Shown here: positions 17,628-26,033 of the stretch, in pieces
How positions within the stretch are numbered: the stretch's first letter is position 1
How the letters are laid out: every line of letters begins with the position of its first letter
Assembly (NCBI GenBank): GCA_002747395.1
Contig: PDPE01000025.1
Span: 186,001 to 250,000 of the forward strand
Reading direction: 5' to 3'
DNA length: 64,000 nt
DNA from: Pseudomonadota bacterium
GTDB taxonomy: Bacteria; Pseudomonadota; Gammaproteobacteria; Pseudomonadales; Oleiphilaceae
Position numbers and translations under genes: made by a program
The notes under the pieces: generated by a model
Told to the model about the DNA's origin: nothing
The model's database searches: none
Seen by the model: only the letters and a program-made list of their open reading frames with translations

Positions 17628-18184
17628 GACTGCCGGTCGACTTGTCCGTTTTCTCCGGTTGCTGTTTCCGCAATCGACTTGATCAGGCGAAACAGCTTTT
17701 TATGTTGCCCGGTATTTTTTTGAGACTGTAACTCTTTGCCGGCTTGTCTGATTGCCTGCCTCAACTGCTGTACGTCAGCCTCCGGGTAGTGGTTGATAAA
17801 CTCGGTGAGTGCGGTCTTGCCTTCCTGAAGCAGGCGGTCGCGCCATCTTTCTATCAGGTGCAACCGGCGTGCGTGTTCAACCGAGTTGGTATCAAATTCT
17901 TTCAAGGCCTGCGAAACTGCATCGGCATCTTCCCCCCGCATCAGCTTGCCGATGAGCTGCTTTTGTCGGCGGATTGCCTCTCTCGCTTTCAGTCGGCCAC
18001 ATTCAAGAATTTCCTGTTTTATTCTGCCCCCGAGCGGGAGTTTGTCCAGCTGGCCAGGTGGCAGCTCAATCAACTGTTCACCAAGTGCCTGGAGTGCCTC
18101 CATCTCTCTTTTTATCTGACTTTTACTTGGCCCGAAATCTTCCTCGTTTTCGCCTTCGTAACAGTCGTATTGATCGTTGTTCAT
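17603..18184 (-). CDS. darP: DarP (YjgA/DUF615), 50S ribosomal subunit biogenesis factor
   Basis: The 193-aa protein has the YjgA/DUF615 layout: GPSKSQIKREMEALQALGEQLIELPPGQLDKLPLGGRIKQEILECGRLKAREAIRRQKQLIGKLMR across residues 18-85. The highly charged helical body associates with late 50S assembly intermediates; the name DarP was given for that role. The last 40 residues (SQKNTGQHKKLFRLIKSIAE) are also family-like. It is the last gene of the leftward block and is read into by ptsO. Its 3' end overlaps the nitrilase gene on the other strand by 25 bp, with no terminator between, which is unusual and fits a deletion at this junction. Confidence 0.93.
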   Translation of the reverse strand: MNNDQYDCYEGENEEDFGPSKSQIKREMEALQALGEQLIELPPGQLDKLPLGGRIKQEILECGRLKAREAIRRQKQLIGKLMRGEDADAVSQALKEFDTNSVEHARRLHLIERWRDRLLQEGKTALTEFINHYPEADVQQLRQAIRQAGKELQSQKNTGQHKKLFRLIKSIAETATGENGQVDRQSQPDGRTR

Positions 18185-18280
18185 AAGGATACCTGGCCTG
18201 AAGGAGAGGGGGAAGGTTGACCAAAACCGGGATCAGGCAAAACTTGTGCACTGCGCTAGAACTTGTGTTCTGTGCAAAAG

Positions 18281-18550
18281 CTACTGCTCTTCACCAAAAC
18301 GGTCATTGATCAGATCGACAACGGCCTGCATTGCCTGCTGTTCATCCTGACCTTCTGTTTCGACGATAACGGGTGTTCCAATAGATGCTGCCAGCATCAT
18401 GACAGACATGATACTTTTTGCATCAACGGTTTTATTTTCTTTGGTGATACGGACAGCGCCTTCGAAGCGTGATGCTGTGGCGACCAGTTTGGCAGCAGCG
18501 CGTGCATGTAAACCAAGTTGATTGATAATTGTTACTTCCTGTTGTTGCAT
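18281..18550 (-). CDS. ptsO: NPr, HPr-like phosphocarrier of the nitrogen PTS
   Basis: The 89-aa protein has the active-site histidine at position 15 (NQLGLHARAAAKL) and the conserved serine at 46 in KSIMSVMML. It passes phosphate from enzyme I-Ntr to PtsN in the nitrogen-related phosphotransferase system, which adjusts potassium, nitrogen and envelope functions. Its place directly behind rapZ and in the same block as ptsN and rpoN identifies it as NPr rather than the sugar-PTS HPr. The start is preceded by a short 11-bp gap from the rapZ stop. The enzyme I gene (ptsP) is not in the window. Confidence 0.95.
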   Translation of the reverse strand: MQQQEVTIINQLGLHARAAAKLVATASRFEGAVRITKENKTVDAKSIMSVMMLAASIGTPVIVETEGQDEQQAMQAVVDLINDRFGEEQ

Positions 18551-18561
18551 AGTCTCTGATG

Positions 18562-19458
18562 TTATCCGGTTTCATTCATTTCCTGTTCCTGTGAGTCAGG
18601 AGTCGGTAGTTCTCTGTGCCGAATCTGAACATTATTGTGCAGGCTGCGGAATTTTTTAACGAGTTGTTCGCAAATATAGACAGATCTGTGCTGTCCACCG
18701 GTGCAACCGATGGCGATAGTCATGTAGGTTCGGTTGGAGTCCTGAAATTTTGGAACCCAGCTTGTTAAAAAGTCGGCAATATCCTGCAGCATCCTGCCAG
18801 AATCTTCCTGCGCAGACAGGAAGTCTATGACAGGTTGTTGATTTCCGTTGAATTTTCGGAGAGAGTGATCCCAATAGGGGTTGGGCAGGCAGCGAACGTC
18901 AAAAACAAAGTCGGCGTCGCCAGGTGTGCCGTTTTTAAAGCCGAATGACTGAAAGAGAAGAGACAGCTCCTGGTATTTATGACCAACCACTCTTTCCTTT
19001 ATTGCGTTCCTGAGCTCGTACATACCCAAATTGCTGGTATCTATATTCAGGTCTGCCAGTCGCGACAGAGGAGAAAGCAGGCCGATTTCTGCCTCTATCG
19101 CTTCCCGAAGGGATAGCAGGTCACTGCTGAGCGGGTGCTTTCGGCGCGTTGCATGGAAGCGTTTCAGCAAGGTTGTGCTTTGTGCATCGAGGTATATCAT
19201 CTCCACCTCAACCTGACTGTCCAGAAGTTGCTGGTAAATCGAGTCGAAACTTGAAATGTCGTTCGACAGGTTTCTCGCGTCGATGCTCACTGCGATTTTA
19301 TTCAAGCGTCGGGTATCGCCGACCAGGGCCTGTTCTGTCAGGGGAATCAGCAGCCCGATGGGCAGATTATCAATGCAGTAATAGCCGACGTCTTCCAATA
19401 CATGTAGCGCGGTACTCTTGCCCGAGCCCGAGCGACCGCTGACGATGATCAGTTTCAT
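18562..19458 (-). CDS. rapZ: RNase adapter protein RapZ
   Basis: The 298-aa protein has the N-terminal P-loop GRSGSGKST at residues 8-16, a Walker B-like region (VEMIYLDAQ), and the C-terminal domain with GCTGGQHRSVYICEQLVKKF. In E. coli RapZ senses glucosamine-6-phosphate and guides RNase E to the sRNA GlmZ; related proteins are nucleotide-binding regulators across proteobacteria. The ORF track extends 21 codons upstream to a GTG, but the family starts directly at MKLIIVSGRSGSGKS, so I use the ATG at 19458. It lies between ptsN and ptsO, the standard order. Whether a GlmZ-type sRNA exists here is not visible. Confidence 0.95.
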   Translation of the reverse strand: MKLIIVSGRSGSGKSTALHVLEDVGYYCIDNLPIGLLIPLTEQALVGDTRRLNKIAVSIDARNLSNDISSFDSIYQQLLDSQVEVEMIYLDAQSTTLLKRFHATRRKHPLSSDLLSLREAIEAEIGLLSPLSRLADLNIDTSNLGMYELRNAIKERVVGHKYQELSLLFQSFGFKNGTPGDADFVFDVRCLPNPYWDHSLRKFNGNQQPVIDFLSAQEDSGRMLQDIADFLTSWVPKFQDSNRTYMTIAIGCTGGQHRSVYICEQLVKKFRSLHNNVQIRHRELPTPDSQEQEMNETG

Positions 19459-19575
19459 AAGAGTGAAATCGGGTTTCCCTGGTGGATTAAGGTATTGTGG
19501 CTGACGCCAACCCCTCACCACCCATTTTGAACCGGGCAGTGATGTGGTGATGATAGCGATATACTGTTGCCGTGA

Positions 19576-20040
19576 TCAAGAATCCATTACCGTGTTATAC
19601 AGTTCCTTGTTATTTTTGCAGGCCCTCAGCTTTTTGCAAAAATCCGTTTGATTGAATTTTTCAGCAACCTGACCAAGGAGTTCCAGGTGTTGGCTCGTCG
19701 CCTCTTTGGGTACAACCAAAACAAACAGTATGTCCACGGGTTCGTTATCGATCGCATCAAAGGGTACTTTCTCATCAAGTATCAACAGCGCACCGATCAC
19801 CTTGTCGGAGTCTTGAAGCCTGCAATGGGGTATCGCTATGCCCTGGCCAATTCCTGTGCTTCCCAGTCGTTCCCTGCCCAGCAAGCTGTTAAATATCGTG
19901 TTCTCGTCCAGTTCAACGTATTGCTCGGCAATGTAACTGGAGATTTTTTCCAGAATACGCTTCTTGCTGCTCCCCGGAACGCCCACTATTGTGAGTTCCG
20001 GGGACAGGATTGACTGGATGGTAATATGGTTTTCAGTCAT
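19576..20040 (-). CDS. ptsN: PtsN, nitrogen-regulatory EIIA protein (EIIA-Ntr)
   Basis: The 154-aa protein carries the phosphorylated histidine at residue 72 in GIAIPHCRL, preceded by SLLGRERLGSTGIGQG, the strongest EIIA-Ntr signature. It receives phosphate from NPr and in its free form controls potassium transporters and sensor kinases. It sits between hpf and rapZ as in most gammaproteobacteria, 29 bp after hpf. Length and order leave little doubt. Confidence 0.96.
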   Translation of the reverse strand: MTENHITIQSILSPELTIVGVPGSSKKRILEKISSYIAEQYVELDENTIFNSLLGRERLGSTGIGQGIAIPHCRLQDSDKVIGALLILDEKVPFDAIDNEPVDILFVLVVPKEATSQHLELLGQVAEKFNQTDFCKKLRACKNNKELYNTVMDS

Positions 20041-20069
20041 TTTCTGTGTCTTGCCTGATTGAATGGCAA

Positions 20070-20378
20070 TTATCTACCGGTTGCGCCATGAGACCGGTCT
20101 ACGTTTTTTTCCTTATGCTTTAAAATCTGACGATCAAGCTTGTCAGACAGTGCGTCAATCGCCGCGTACATGTCTTCGTTTTCGGACGTGGCATGGATAT
20201 CTGTGCCACTTAAATACATGGTTGCTTCTGCTATCTGTCGCTGCTTTTCAACTGACAGGGTGACTTGTACGTTGCTGATATTGTCAAAATGCCGCTCAAG
20301 TCTTTTGATTTTGTTAGATACATACTCTTTGAGGGCATCCGTTAAATCAACATGGTGACCAGAGATATTTAGTTGCAT
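20070..20378 (-). CDS. hpf: Ribosome hibernation promoting factor HPF
   Basis: The 102-aa protein MQLNISGHHVDLTDALKEYV has the full HPF/YfiA beta-alpha-beta-beta-beta-alpha layout, including VSNKIKRLERHFDNISNVQVTL and ATSENEDMYAAIDALSDKLDRQILKHKEK. It is the short form, which works with RMF in 100S ribosome dimers in E. coli. The upstream AGGAG lies at a proper distance. It follows rpoN after 155 bp that contain a small hairpin, so it may have its own promoter for stationary phase. Confidence 0.95.
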   Translation of the reverse strand: MQLNISGHHVDLTDALKEYVSNKIKRLERHFDNISNVQVTLSVEKQRQIAEATMYLSGTDIHATSENEDMYAAIDALSDKLDRQILKHKEKNVDRSHGATGR

Positions 20379-20496
20379 GTTTTACTCCTATTTATTTTAA
20401 GCCTGGCCTGATTCGCACTCAGGTTCGGTCTTTTCTCAAACAAGTTCAAGGATCGTGAACTTATATTCTTTCCAGGAAACAAGCGGTTTTGCGTCC

Positions 20497-20516
20497 AAAC
20501 AGGTTTTACCCTGTTT
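20497..20516 (-). other. Stem-loop between rpoN and hpf
   Basis: A 7-bp stem AAACAGG/CCTGTTT with a 6-nt loop lies 18 bp after the rpoN stop. No T run follows, so it is more likely a processing or stabilising hairpin than a strong terminator. Confidence 0.4.
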
Positions 20517-20533
20517 CCCGGCCATGTGAGCCG

Positions 20534-22093
20534 TTATAGCAGCCTTTTCCTTTCGTTTGAAGGCGGGATTGACATCGCCTCCCGGTACTTGGCAATGGTT
20601 CGTCTCGCTACCTTGATACCTTGTTCATCCAGTATGCCGGCTATTTTGCTATCACTCAGCGGCTTTTTGGGTGACTCTGCGGCGACCAGTTTTTTAATTA
20701 TTGCACGTATTGCCGTTGACGAGCACTCTCCGCCCCCGGTTGTTGATACGTGACTGGAAAAAAAATACTTGAGTTCAAAGACTCCCCGTGGGGTATGCAT
20801 GTATTTTTGTGTTGTGACCCTGGAAATCGTTGATTCGTGCATGTCGACAGCACTGGCTATGTCGTGAAGCACCATGGGTTTCATGGCTTCATCGCCGTAG
20901 TCAAGAAATCCTTGCTGATACTCAACTATCTTTGTGGCCACCTTCAGCAGTGTTTCGTTTCTGCTTTGCAGGCTTTTTATAAACCATTTTGCTTCTTGCA
21001 GGTGGTCTTTCAAAAAGGTATTGTCCGCGCTGGAATCAGCCCTTTTGACCAGAGAAGCGTACTGTTGATTGACTCTGATTTTCGGTGAGACCTCGGCATT
21101 CAATTCAATTTTCCAGCGACCGTTTTCTTTCTTGACGATGACATCCGGTACGATATATTCCGGTTTCACCGTGCTGATCGCTTCGCCAGGCCTGGGGCTC
21201 AGTGACTGAATGAGTTGAATGACGCACTTGAGTGCTTCTTCTTTGAGTCGGCTTCTTCTCATCAACTGGGCATAGTCCCTGTTTCCCAATTGTGACAGAT
21301 AATGGCTGACGACCAGTTTTGCCTGGGGTAGCCAGGGAGTGTCCTCGGGGAGTTGGCCGAGTTGAATAAGCAGGCACTCCTGCAGGTTGCGACTTGCGAC
21401 TCCTGGCGGATCAAAATGCTGAACCCGCCTTAATACCGCTGCGACTTCATCAAGGTCAATATCTTCTATCTCGCCGGTCAGGCCGGCGTGAATTTCCTCA
21501 ATGCTGACACTCAGGTAGCCGTCCGGGTTTATCGAGTCAATAATCGCCATGGCAATGGCGTTGTCTGTTTCAGTCATCGGTGTGAGATTGAGTTGCCAGC
21601 AAAGATGATCCTGCAGCGTTTCGCTCGCAGAGTTGCGGGAATCATAGTCCACATCATCATCAGGCACACTGCCAACATTGGTGGGTGCATTCTGGTAGAT
21701 ATCATCCCAGGCGGTATCAACCGGCAAGTCGTCAGGGATGGAGTTTGAAGACCATTCCTCACCGATTTCAAAATCGGTTTCGCCGGCAGCCGTTTGTGGC
21801 GTTTCGCCAGTCATTCCCGGGTCTGTGTCCGACCCTGTATTGGTCAGTTCATCATTGGCCTGCCCACTGCTGTCACCGGATTGATCTGCAGACGACTCTG
21901 TCGATGAACTCTCTGTCTCGTTTGCTGGCGGGTTGCTGTCATCTTCAATTTCAAGCATCATATTCGAATCCAGTGCTTCCTGGATTTCCTGCTGAAGGTC
22001 AAGCGTTGACAGTTGCAATAAGCGAATGGCTTGCTGCAATTGCGGTGTCATCGTCAATTGCTGGCCGAGCTTGAGCTGAAGAGATGCCTTCAT
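20534..22093 (-). CDS. rpoN: RNA polymerase sigma-54 factor RpoN
   Basis: The 519-aa protein has all three regions. Region I is [36 protein letters not shown] (activator-binding, residues 9-45). Next is a long acidic region II (Asp/Glu/Ser/Thr-rich, about 50-150). Then comes the core-binding domain, and the C-terminal RpoN box [12 protein letters not shown] that reads the -24 element. Two in-frame ATGs (22099 and 22093) are possible; MKASLQLK at 22093 agrees best with relatives. The upstream spacer to lptB is 324 bp and holds a tandem repeat and a candidate promoter, so rpoN probably has its own transcript. Two sigma-54 promoters are visible elsewhere in this window (before pilA and before the PEP-CTERM gene). 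Confidence 0.97.
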   Translation of the reverse strand: MKASLQLKLGQQLTMTPQLQQAIRLLQLSTLDLQQEIQEALDSNMMLEIEDDSNPPANETESSSTESSADQSGDSSGQANDELTNTGSDTDPGMTGETPQTAAGETDFEIGEEWSSNSIPDDLPVDTAWDDIYQNAPTNVGSVPDDDVDYDSRNSASETLQDHLCWQLNLTPMTETDNAIAMAIIDSINPDGYLSVSIEEIHAGLTGEIEDIDLDEVAAVLRRVQHFDPPGVASRNLQECLLIQLGQLPEDTPWLPQAKLVVSHYLSQLGNRDYAQLMRRSRLKEEALKCVIQLIQSLSPRPGEAISTVKPEYIVPDVIVKKENGRWKIELNAEVSPKIRVNQQYASLVKRADSSADNTFLKDHLQEAKWFIKSLQSRNETLLKVATKIVEYQQGFLDYGDEAMKPMVLHDIASAVDMHESTISRVTTQKYMHTPRGVFELKYFFSSHVSTTGGGECSSTAIRAIIKKLVAAESPKKPLSDSKIAGILDEQGIKVARRTIAKYREAMSIPPSNERKRLL

Positions 22094-22146
22094 TACCATT
22101 TAGTTGCTACCACCGTGGCTGGAACAGTCCGGGCAATGCTGTCTGA

Positions 22147-22222
22147 AAGTCATAAGAGTCAATAAAAGTCACCAGAGTCAATAAAAGTCACCAGAACCAG
22201 TAAAAGTCATAAAAGCTGGTAC
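22147..22222. repeat. 19-bp tandem repeat, 4 units, in the rpoN leader
   Basis: Units start at 22147, 22166, 22185 and 22204. The core is AAGTCACCAGAGTCAATAA; units 1 and 2 differ at two positions and units 3 and 4 have drifted further. The array lies between the candidate rpoN promoter and the start codon, so it would be in the 5' UTR. Confidence 0.9.
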
Positions 22223-22258
22223 AAAACCGTAAGAGAAAAACATAAAGCAACAAGGACT

Positions 22259-22286
22259 AATATAATTGTTTTGGTGAAATGCGCAA
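22259..22286 (-). promoter_or_regulatory. Candidate sigma-70 promoter of rpoN
   Basis: Read on the minus strand: TTGCGC, 16-nt spacer, TATATT. The rest of the 324-bp lptB-rpoN gap contains only the 19-bp repeat array. The position (about 165 bp before rpoN) fits an independent rpoN transcript. Confidence 0.4.
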
Positions 22287-22417
22287 GAAGGCGATGTGTT
22301 TATCTGCATCCGATTTGCAGGCTTTTGTGTCACAAGTCAAAGATTGCAAATTGATAGCCGGTTTCGTGCCCCTGTTGTCGGTTACGAGTGAATGGCTGCG
22401 CCCGTTATGAACATCTG

Positions 22418-23158
22418 TCACAGTCTGAATTCATCTCCGAGGTATACTTCTTTTACCTTTTTATTGTTCAGGATATCCTGCGCCGACCCTTCGGCTATGA
22501 TGTGACCGTCGCCCACAATATACGCTTTTTCGCAAATATCAAGCGTTTCTCTTACATTGTGGTCAGTGATGAGGATGCCTATGCCTTTTTTGGTCAGCAT
22601 GGTGATAATGTGTTTGATGTCGCTGACAGAAATGGGGTCGACACCTGCAAAAGGTTCATCGAGCAGGATAAATGAGGGTTCTGTTGCCAGCGCGCGGGCG
22701 ATTTCAACCCGCCTTCTTTCACCGCCGGACAAGCTCATTCCGAGATTTTTTCGGATATGAGTAATGGTAAACTCGAGCAGAAGCCCTTCCAGTTTTTCTT
22801 TTCTTTGTGATTTGTTCAGGTCTTTCCGGGTTTCCAGAATAGCCATGATATTGGCTTCTACGGAGAGTTTTCTGAAAACAGAGGCTTCCTGTGGCAGGTA
22901 GCCGATACCCTTACGGGCACGGCCATGCATGGGAAGACGGGTGATATCGGTATCATTGATGATCACCGCCCCCTTGTCAGCATCAACGAGCCCGACAATC
23001 ATATAAAAGCAGGTTGTTTTTCCCGCACCATTCGGGCCCAGCAGGCCAACAATTTCGCCACTGTTGACGCGAAGAGAGACATCCTTGACGACCTGCCTTT
23101 TCTTATAGCTTTTGGCCAGCGTGCGCACTTCAAGACAATTGGATTTTGATTGATCCAT
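22418..23158 (-). CDS. lptB: LptB, ATPase of the LPS export complex
   Basis: The 246-aa ABC ATPase has Walker [10 protein letters not shown] at residues 41-49, signature [15 protein letters not shown] in the middle and Walker [14 protein letters not shown]. The last is typical of LptB, which drives LPS extraction from the inner membrane with LptF and LptG. The LptB-specific end ([35 protein letters not shown]) is clear. It follows lptA after 51 bp. lptF/lptG are elsewhere, as usual. Confidence 0.97.
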   Translation of the reverse strand: MDQSKSNCLEVRTLAKSYKKRQVVKDVSLRVNSGEIVGLLGPNGAGKTTCFYMIVGLVDADKGAVIINDTDITRLPMHGRARKGIGYLPQEASVFRKLSVEANIMAILETRKDLNKSQRKEKLEGLLLEFTITHIRKNLGMSLSGGERRRVEIARALATEPSFILLDEPFAGVDPISVSDIKHIITMLTKKGIGILITDHNVRETLDICEKAYIVGDGHIIAEGSAQDILNNKKVKEVYLGDEFRL

Positions 23159-23209
23159 TCCGGCCCTGCCTGGTTGGTGGTGTCATTAAGGGGGGCGTTT
23201 GAGCCCGGG

Positions 23210-23830
23210 TCACCTTTTTTTACCCTTGTTAATGCGGGCGGGGCCCTTGGCCTTTTTCGGGTGAAAAATAAGCTCAACCCGGCCGCCAGGCGTATTCCTT
23301 CGGCCGTTGCCCGTCGCTGTTACAACACGGCTTTCCGTATTATATTCGATGACATCACCCTGGAATCTGTTTTTCCCCTGTTCCAGCCTGGCGTTCTTTT
23401 GCAATGTGATCGTTCTGGCGGCGTGGGTATAGGTGATCCTGTCTCCAAATGCATGTGTGGTGAGCGTGCTATCATTCATTTTTTGCTGAAAATGGGCAGG
23501 TGACCCTGTGGCAATAATTTTTATCAACCCGCTGTCATTGGCATAGATAATGACGGTGTCTGCCTCCAGGGTTGATGTGCCCTGACTGATTATGACGTCC
23601 CCTTTGTAGGTAGCAATGCCCTTTTGATCATCCAGTTTTGCCTTGTCCGCCTTAATGTGTATCGGGGCATCGCTGGTACTGCTCATTGCCAGGGCGCCCT
23701 GACCAAGGCATAGCGATAACAGCAGAGTGAAAAGTCGAGCGATATGAAAGAATCGACAACTCCGGGCAGATTGCTGTTGTGCTATCGAGTGGGGGCGTCG
23801 GGGCAGCGATCTGTAGATAGTATGATTCAT
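23210..23830 (-). CDS. lptA: LptA, periplasmic LPS bridge protein
   Basis: The 206-aa protein has an N-terminal export signal (RLFTLLLSLCLGQGALA, cut near residue 48), then the OstA-like repeat sheet IHIKADKAKLDDQKGIATYKGDVIISQGTSTLEADTVIIY. It polymerises into the bridge that carries LPS across the periplasm. The n-region before the hydrophobic core is long (about 30 residues) and basic, so a later start is possible, although the ATG at 23830 overlaps the lptC stop (ATGA), which supports coupling. The C-terminal Lys-rich tail is typical. Confidence 0.94.
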   Translation of the reverse strand: MNHTIYRSLPRRPHSIAQQQSARSCRFFHIARLFTLLLSLCLGQGALAMSSTSDAPIHIKADKAKLDDQKGIATYKGDVIISQGTSTLEADTVIIYANDSGLIKIIATGSPAHFQQKMNDSTLTTHAFGDRITYTHAARTITLQKNARLEQGKNRFQGDVIEYNTESRVVTATGNGRRNTPGGRVELIFHPKKAKGPARINKGKKR

Positions 23831-24426
23831 TTTTTCTGTATCTTGGCGGATGTGGGGTAAAAGGTGCCTTCAACATGAGAGTGAAGCTCTATTCGCTTTT
23901 CTTTCAACCATGCGCTCATGCCAATGGCCTTACTATAGTTCGGGTTATCCGTTATTCTAACCGGTTGATCGGTGGTTATAAATCGCGAGTCTGTAAAAAG
24001 TACCAGTTCATCAGTGGCAAAAGAGGTGGCTGTTTCCGGTTCCCTCGGGTGAATAACCGTGACCGAGCCGGTCAGGAGCAGTTTTTTCTCATCCTGAAAG
24101 TATTGCCCCCGGTTTGCATTGACCAGCCAGTTGGGAGTCCGGTTTTCGTATATGATCACTTCAGGAGAGCCAAAGACCGCTTCTTCGGAGTCCGGAAAGT
24201 GTACCCCCTGCCCTGTACTGAACAAGATCGACAAGTGGCCTGCCTTGTTGTACTCTCGATATACTCCTTTCTCCATAAAGGCATCCGGCTCCTCATCAAA
24301 AAAATTCGCGGAGTCTTGCTCCGGGGCAGGGGTGTCACCATACCACGCAAGAAACAGTGCTATTGCGCTTGTCAGAGCCAACAGGCCGGTTTTGATCTGG
24401 CTGTTGTACTTTTCTGAAAATGTCAC
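23827..24426 (-). CDS. lptC: LptC, inner-membrane anchored LPS transport protein
   Basis: The 199-aa protein has one N-terminal membrane helix (TGLLALTSAIALFLAWYG, about 12-29) and a periplasmic OstA-like domain (HLSILFSTGQGVHFPDSEEAVFGSPEVIIYENRTPNWLVNANRGQYFQDEKKLLLTGSVTVIHP). It joins the LptB2FG extractor to LptA. Both ends overlap neighbours by 4 bp (ATGA), so kdsC, lptC and lptA form a tightly coupled unit. Confidence 0.94.
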   Translation of the reverse strand: MTFSEKYNSQIKTGLLALTSAIALFLAWYGDTPAPEQDSANFFDEEPDAFMEKGVYREYNKAGHLSILFSTGQGVHFPDSEEAVFGSPEVIIYENRTPNWLVNANRGQYFQDEKKLLLTGSVTVIHPREPETATSFATDELVLFTDSRFITTDQPVRITDNPNYSKAIGMSAWLKEKRIELHSHVEGTFYPTSAKIQKK

Positions 24427-24950
24427 AGATAGCTCTCATGTATTCGAGTCAACAGGCCTTGTGAATCAAGGATGAAGTCTGCCACTTCGCGTGCCACTCC
24501 GGTTCCCCCCGAGGCTTCTGTGCACCAGTCGGCGTGCTGTTTGACGAACCGGTGACCATTGGCAACGGTGATGCCCAGAGCGGCAGCCCGAATGGCAGAC
24601 AGGTCTGGCAGGTCATCACCGATATAGGCGACCTGTTTCAAATCGACAGCCAGTTTCCCGGTCAGCTCTTTCAGTGCGACCAGTTTATCCTCTCGCCCCT
24701 GCATGAGGTGACGGATGCCGAGGTCTGAAATTCGCCTCTCGGTGAGGGGAGACCGTCTGCCTGTGATAATGGCGACTTCAATGCCGCTATTCATCAGCAT
24801 TTTGATGCCGAGTCCATCCAGAATGTTAAACGCTTTCATTTCATCGCCGTCGGCGCTGAAGTAAAGCCTGCCATCTGTCAGTACACCGTCAACATCAAAG
24901 GCGACGAGTTTGATCCTTTCAGCTTTTTCGCAGAGAGATCGACTGATCAT
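24423..24950 (-). CDS. kdsC: KdsC, 3-deoxy-D-manno-octulosonate 8-phosphate phosphatase
   Basis: A HAD-superfamily phosphatase of about 175 aa that removes phosphate from Kdo-8-P to give Kdo for the LPS core. Motif I is FDVDGVLTDGRLYF, motif II is AIITGRRSPLTERR, and motif IV is YIGDDLPDLSAIRAA. The ORF track starts at 24962, but there the only SD-like run (GAGAGG) touches the ATG directly, so the ATG at 24950 (MISRSLCEKAERIKLV) is more plausible. It follows kdsD by about 30 bp. Confidence 0.95.
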   Translation of the reverse strand: MISRSLCEKAERIKLVAFDVDGVLTDGRLYFSADGDEMKAFNILDGLGIKMLMNSGIEVAIITGRRSPLTERRISDLGIRHLMQGREDKLVALKELTGKLAVDLKQVAYIGDDLPDLSAIRAAALGITVANGHRFVKQHADWCTEASGGTGVAREVADFILDSQGLLTRIHESYL

Positions 24951-24980
24951 TGTTATTCTCATCCTCTCGGGTCATGTGCC

Positions 24981-25955
24981 TCAGATAACTCCGGCTTGCA
25001 GAAGGTCGTGCATGTTGAGCGCTCCTACGACACAATTCTCGTCATCCGTTACTATGAGGCCGTTGATCTTTCTTTCTTCCATGATGGCGAGAGCTTCGGC
25101 TGCCAGAATGTTTGCCGGAATCGTTGTACAGTCGAGGGTCATCAGTTCGTCAATAACCGTGGTTCGAATATCGATATTTTTGTCCAGGGAGCGGCGCAGA
25201 TCGCCATCCGTAAACAATCCGGCGATTTTGTTGTCATTATCGACAATGGTGGTCATTCCCAACCCCTTTTCCGACATTTCAATCAACGCAGCGGACATGG
25301 GGGTGCCGGTTCTGACCCGGGGAATTTGATCGCCATCGTGCATGATATCAGCCACTTTCAGCAAAAGTCGCTTGCCAAGGCTGCCACCCGGGTGTGAAAA
25401 CGCGAAATCCTCTTCGTTAAACCCCCTTGCTTCCAGCAAGGCAATGGCAATGGCGTCTCCCATAACCAGGGTTGCAGTCGTGCTCGAACTCGGTGCAAGC
25501 CCCAAAGGGCAGGCTTCTTTTGCCACACTGACATCCAGATTGATCGCCGCCTCGGTAGCCAGGGTTGATGATGCCGAGCCGGTCATGCTGATTAGTGGCG
25601 CCCCCATTCGTTTAATCAGCGGGAGAATGGTGATAATCTCGGAGGTGTTTCCAGAGTTTGAAATGGCAATGACTACATCATCCGCCGTGATCATTCCCAG
25701 GTCACCGTGACTGGCTTCTCCCGGATGAACAAAAAAAGAAGGTGTGCCCGTGCTTGCCAGGGTGGCGGCAATTTTATTGCCGATATGTCCTGATTTTCCC
25801 ATTCCGGTCACCACAACCCGGCCCTTGCACTTGATAAGGATTTCGCAGGCCCTGGCGAAAGTGTTATCAATGCGGGGGAGTAGGGCGTCGATCGCCGACC
25901 GTTCAATTTCGATCACCTTTTTTGCCGAGGAAATGAAGTCAATTTCGCTATTCAT
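24981..25955 (-). CDS. kdsD: KdsD, arabinose-5-phosphate isomerase
   Basis: The 324-aa protein interconverts ribulose-5-P and arabinose-5-P, the first step toward Kdo. The SIS domain (residues 30-180) has GMGKSGHIGNKIAATLASTGTPSFFVHPGEASHGDLGMI; two CBS domains follow (from IPRVRTGTPMSAALIEMSEKGLGMTTIVD and from LMTLDCTTIPANILAAEALAIMEERKINGLIV). The ATG at 25955 gives the family length (E. coli 328 aa); the upstream TTG in the track would add residues not seen in relatives. It lies between caxA and kdsC. Confidence 0.95.
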   Translation of the reverse strand: MNSEIDFISSAKKVIEIERSAIDALLPRIDNTFARACEILIKCKGRVVVTGMGKSGHIGNKIAATLASTGTPSFFVHPGEASHGDLGMITADDVVIAISNSGNTSEIITILPLIKRMGAPLISMTGSASSTLATEAAINLDVSVAKEACPLGLAPSSSTTATLVMGDAIAIALLEARGFNEEDFAFSHPGGSLGKRLLLKVADIMHDGDQIPRVRTGTPMSAALIEMSEKGLGMTTIVDNDNKIAGLFTDGDLRRSLDKNIDIRTTVIDELMTLDCTTIPANILAAEALAIMEERKINGLIVTDDENCVVGALNMHDLLQAGVI

Positions 25956-26033
25956 GGTTAACTGTTTCCAGCTCTGTTGATTGTGTATTGCCGGCAAATG
26001 ACAGGTTTGGCCGGTTATATTAAAGCCTGTTGA

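Noticed and set aside
22147-22222. Possible CRISPR array in the rpoN leader
   Set aside because: Units are 19 bp with no spacers between them and no cas genes are present; it is a plain tandem repeat.
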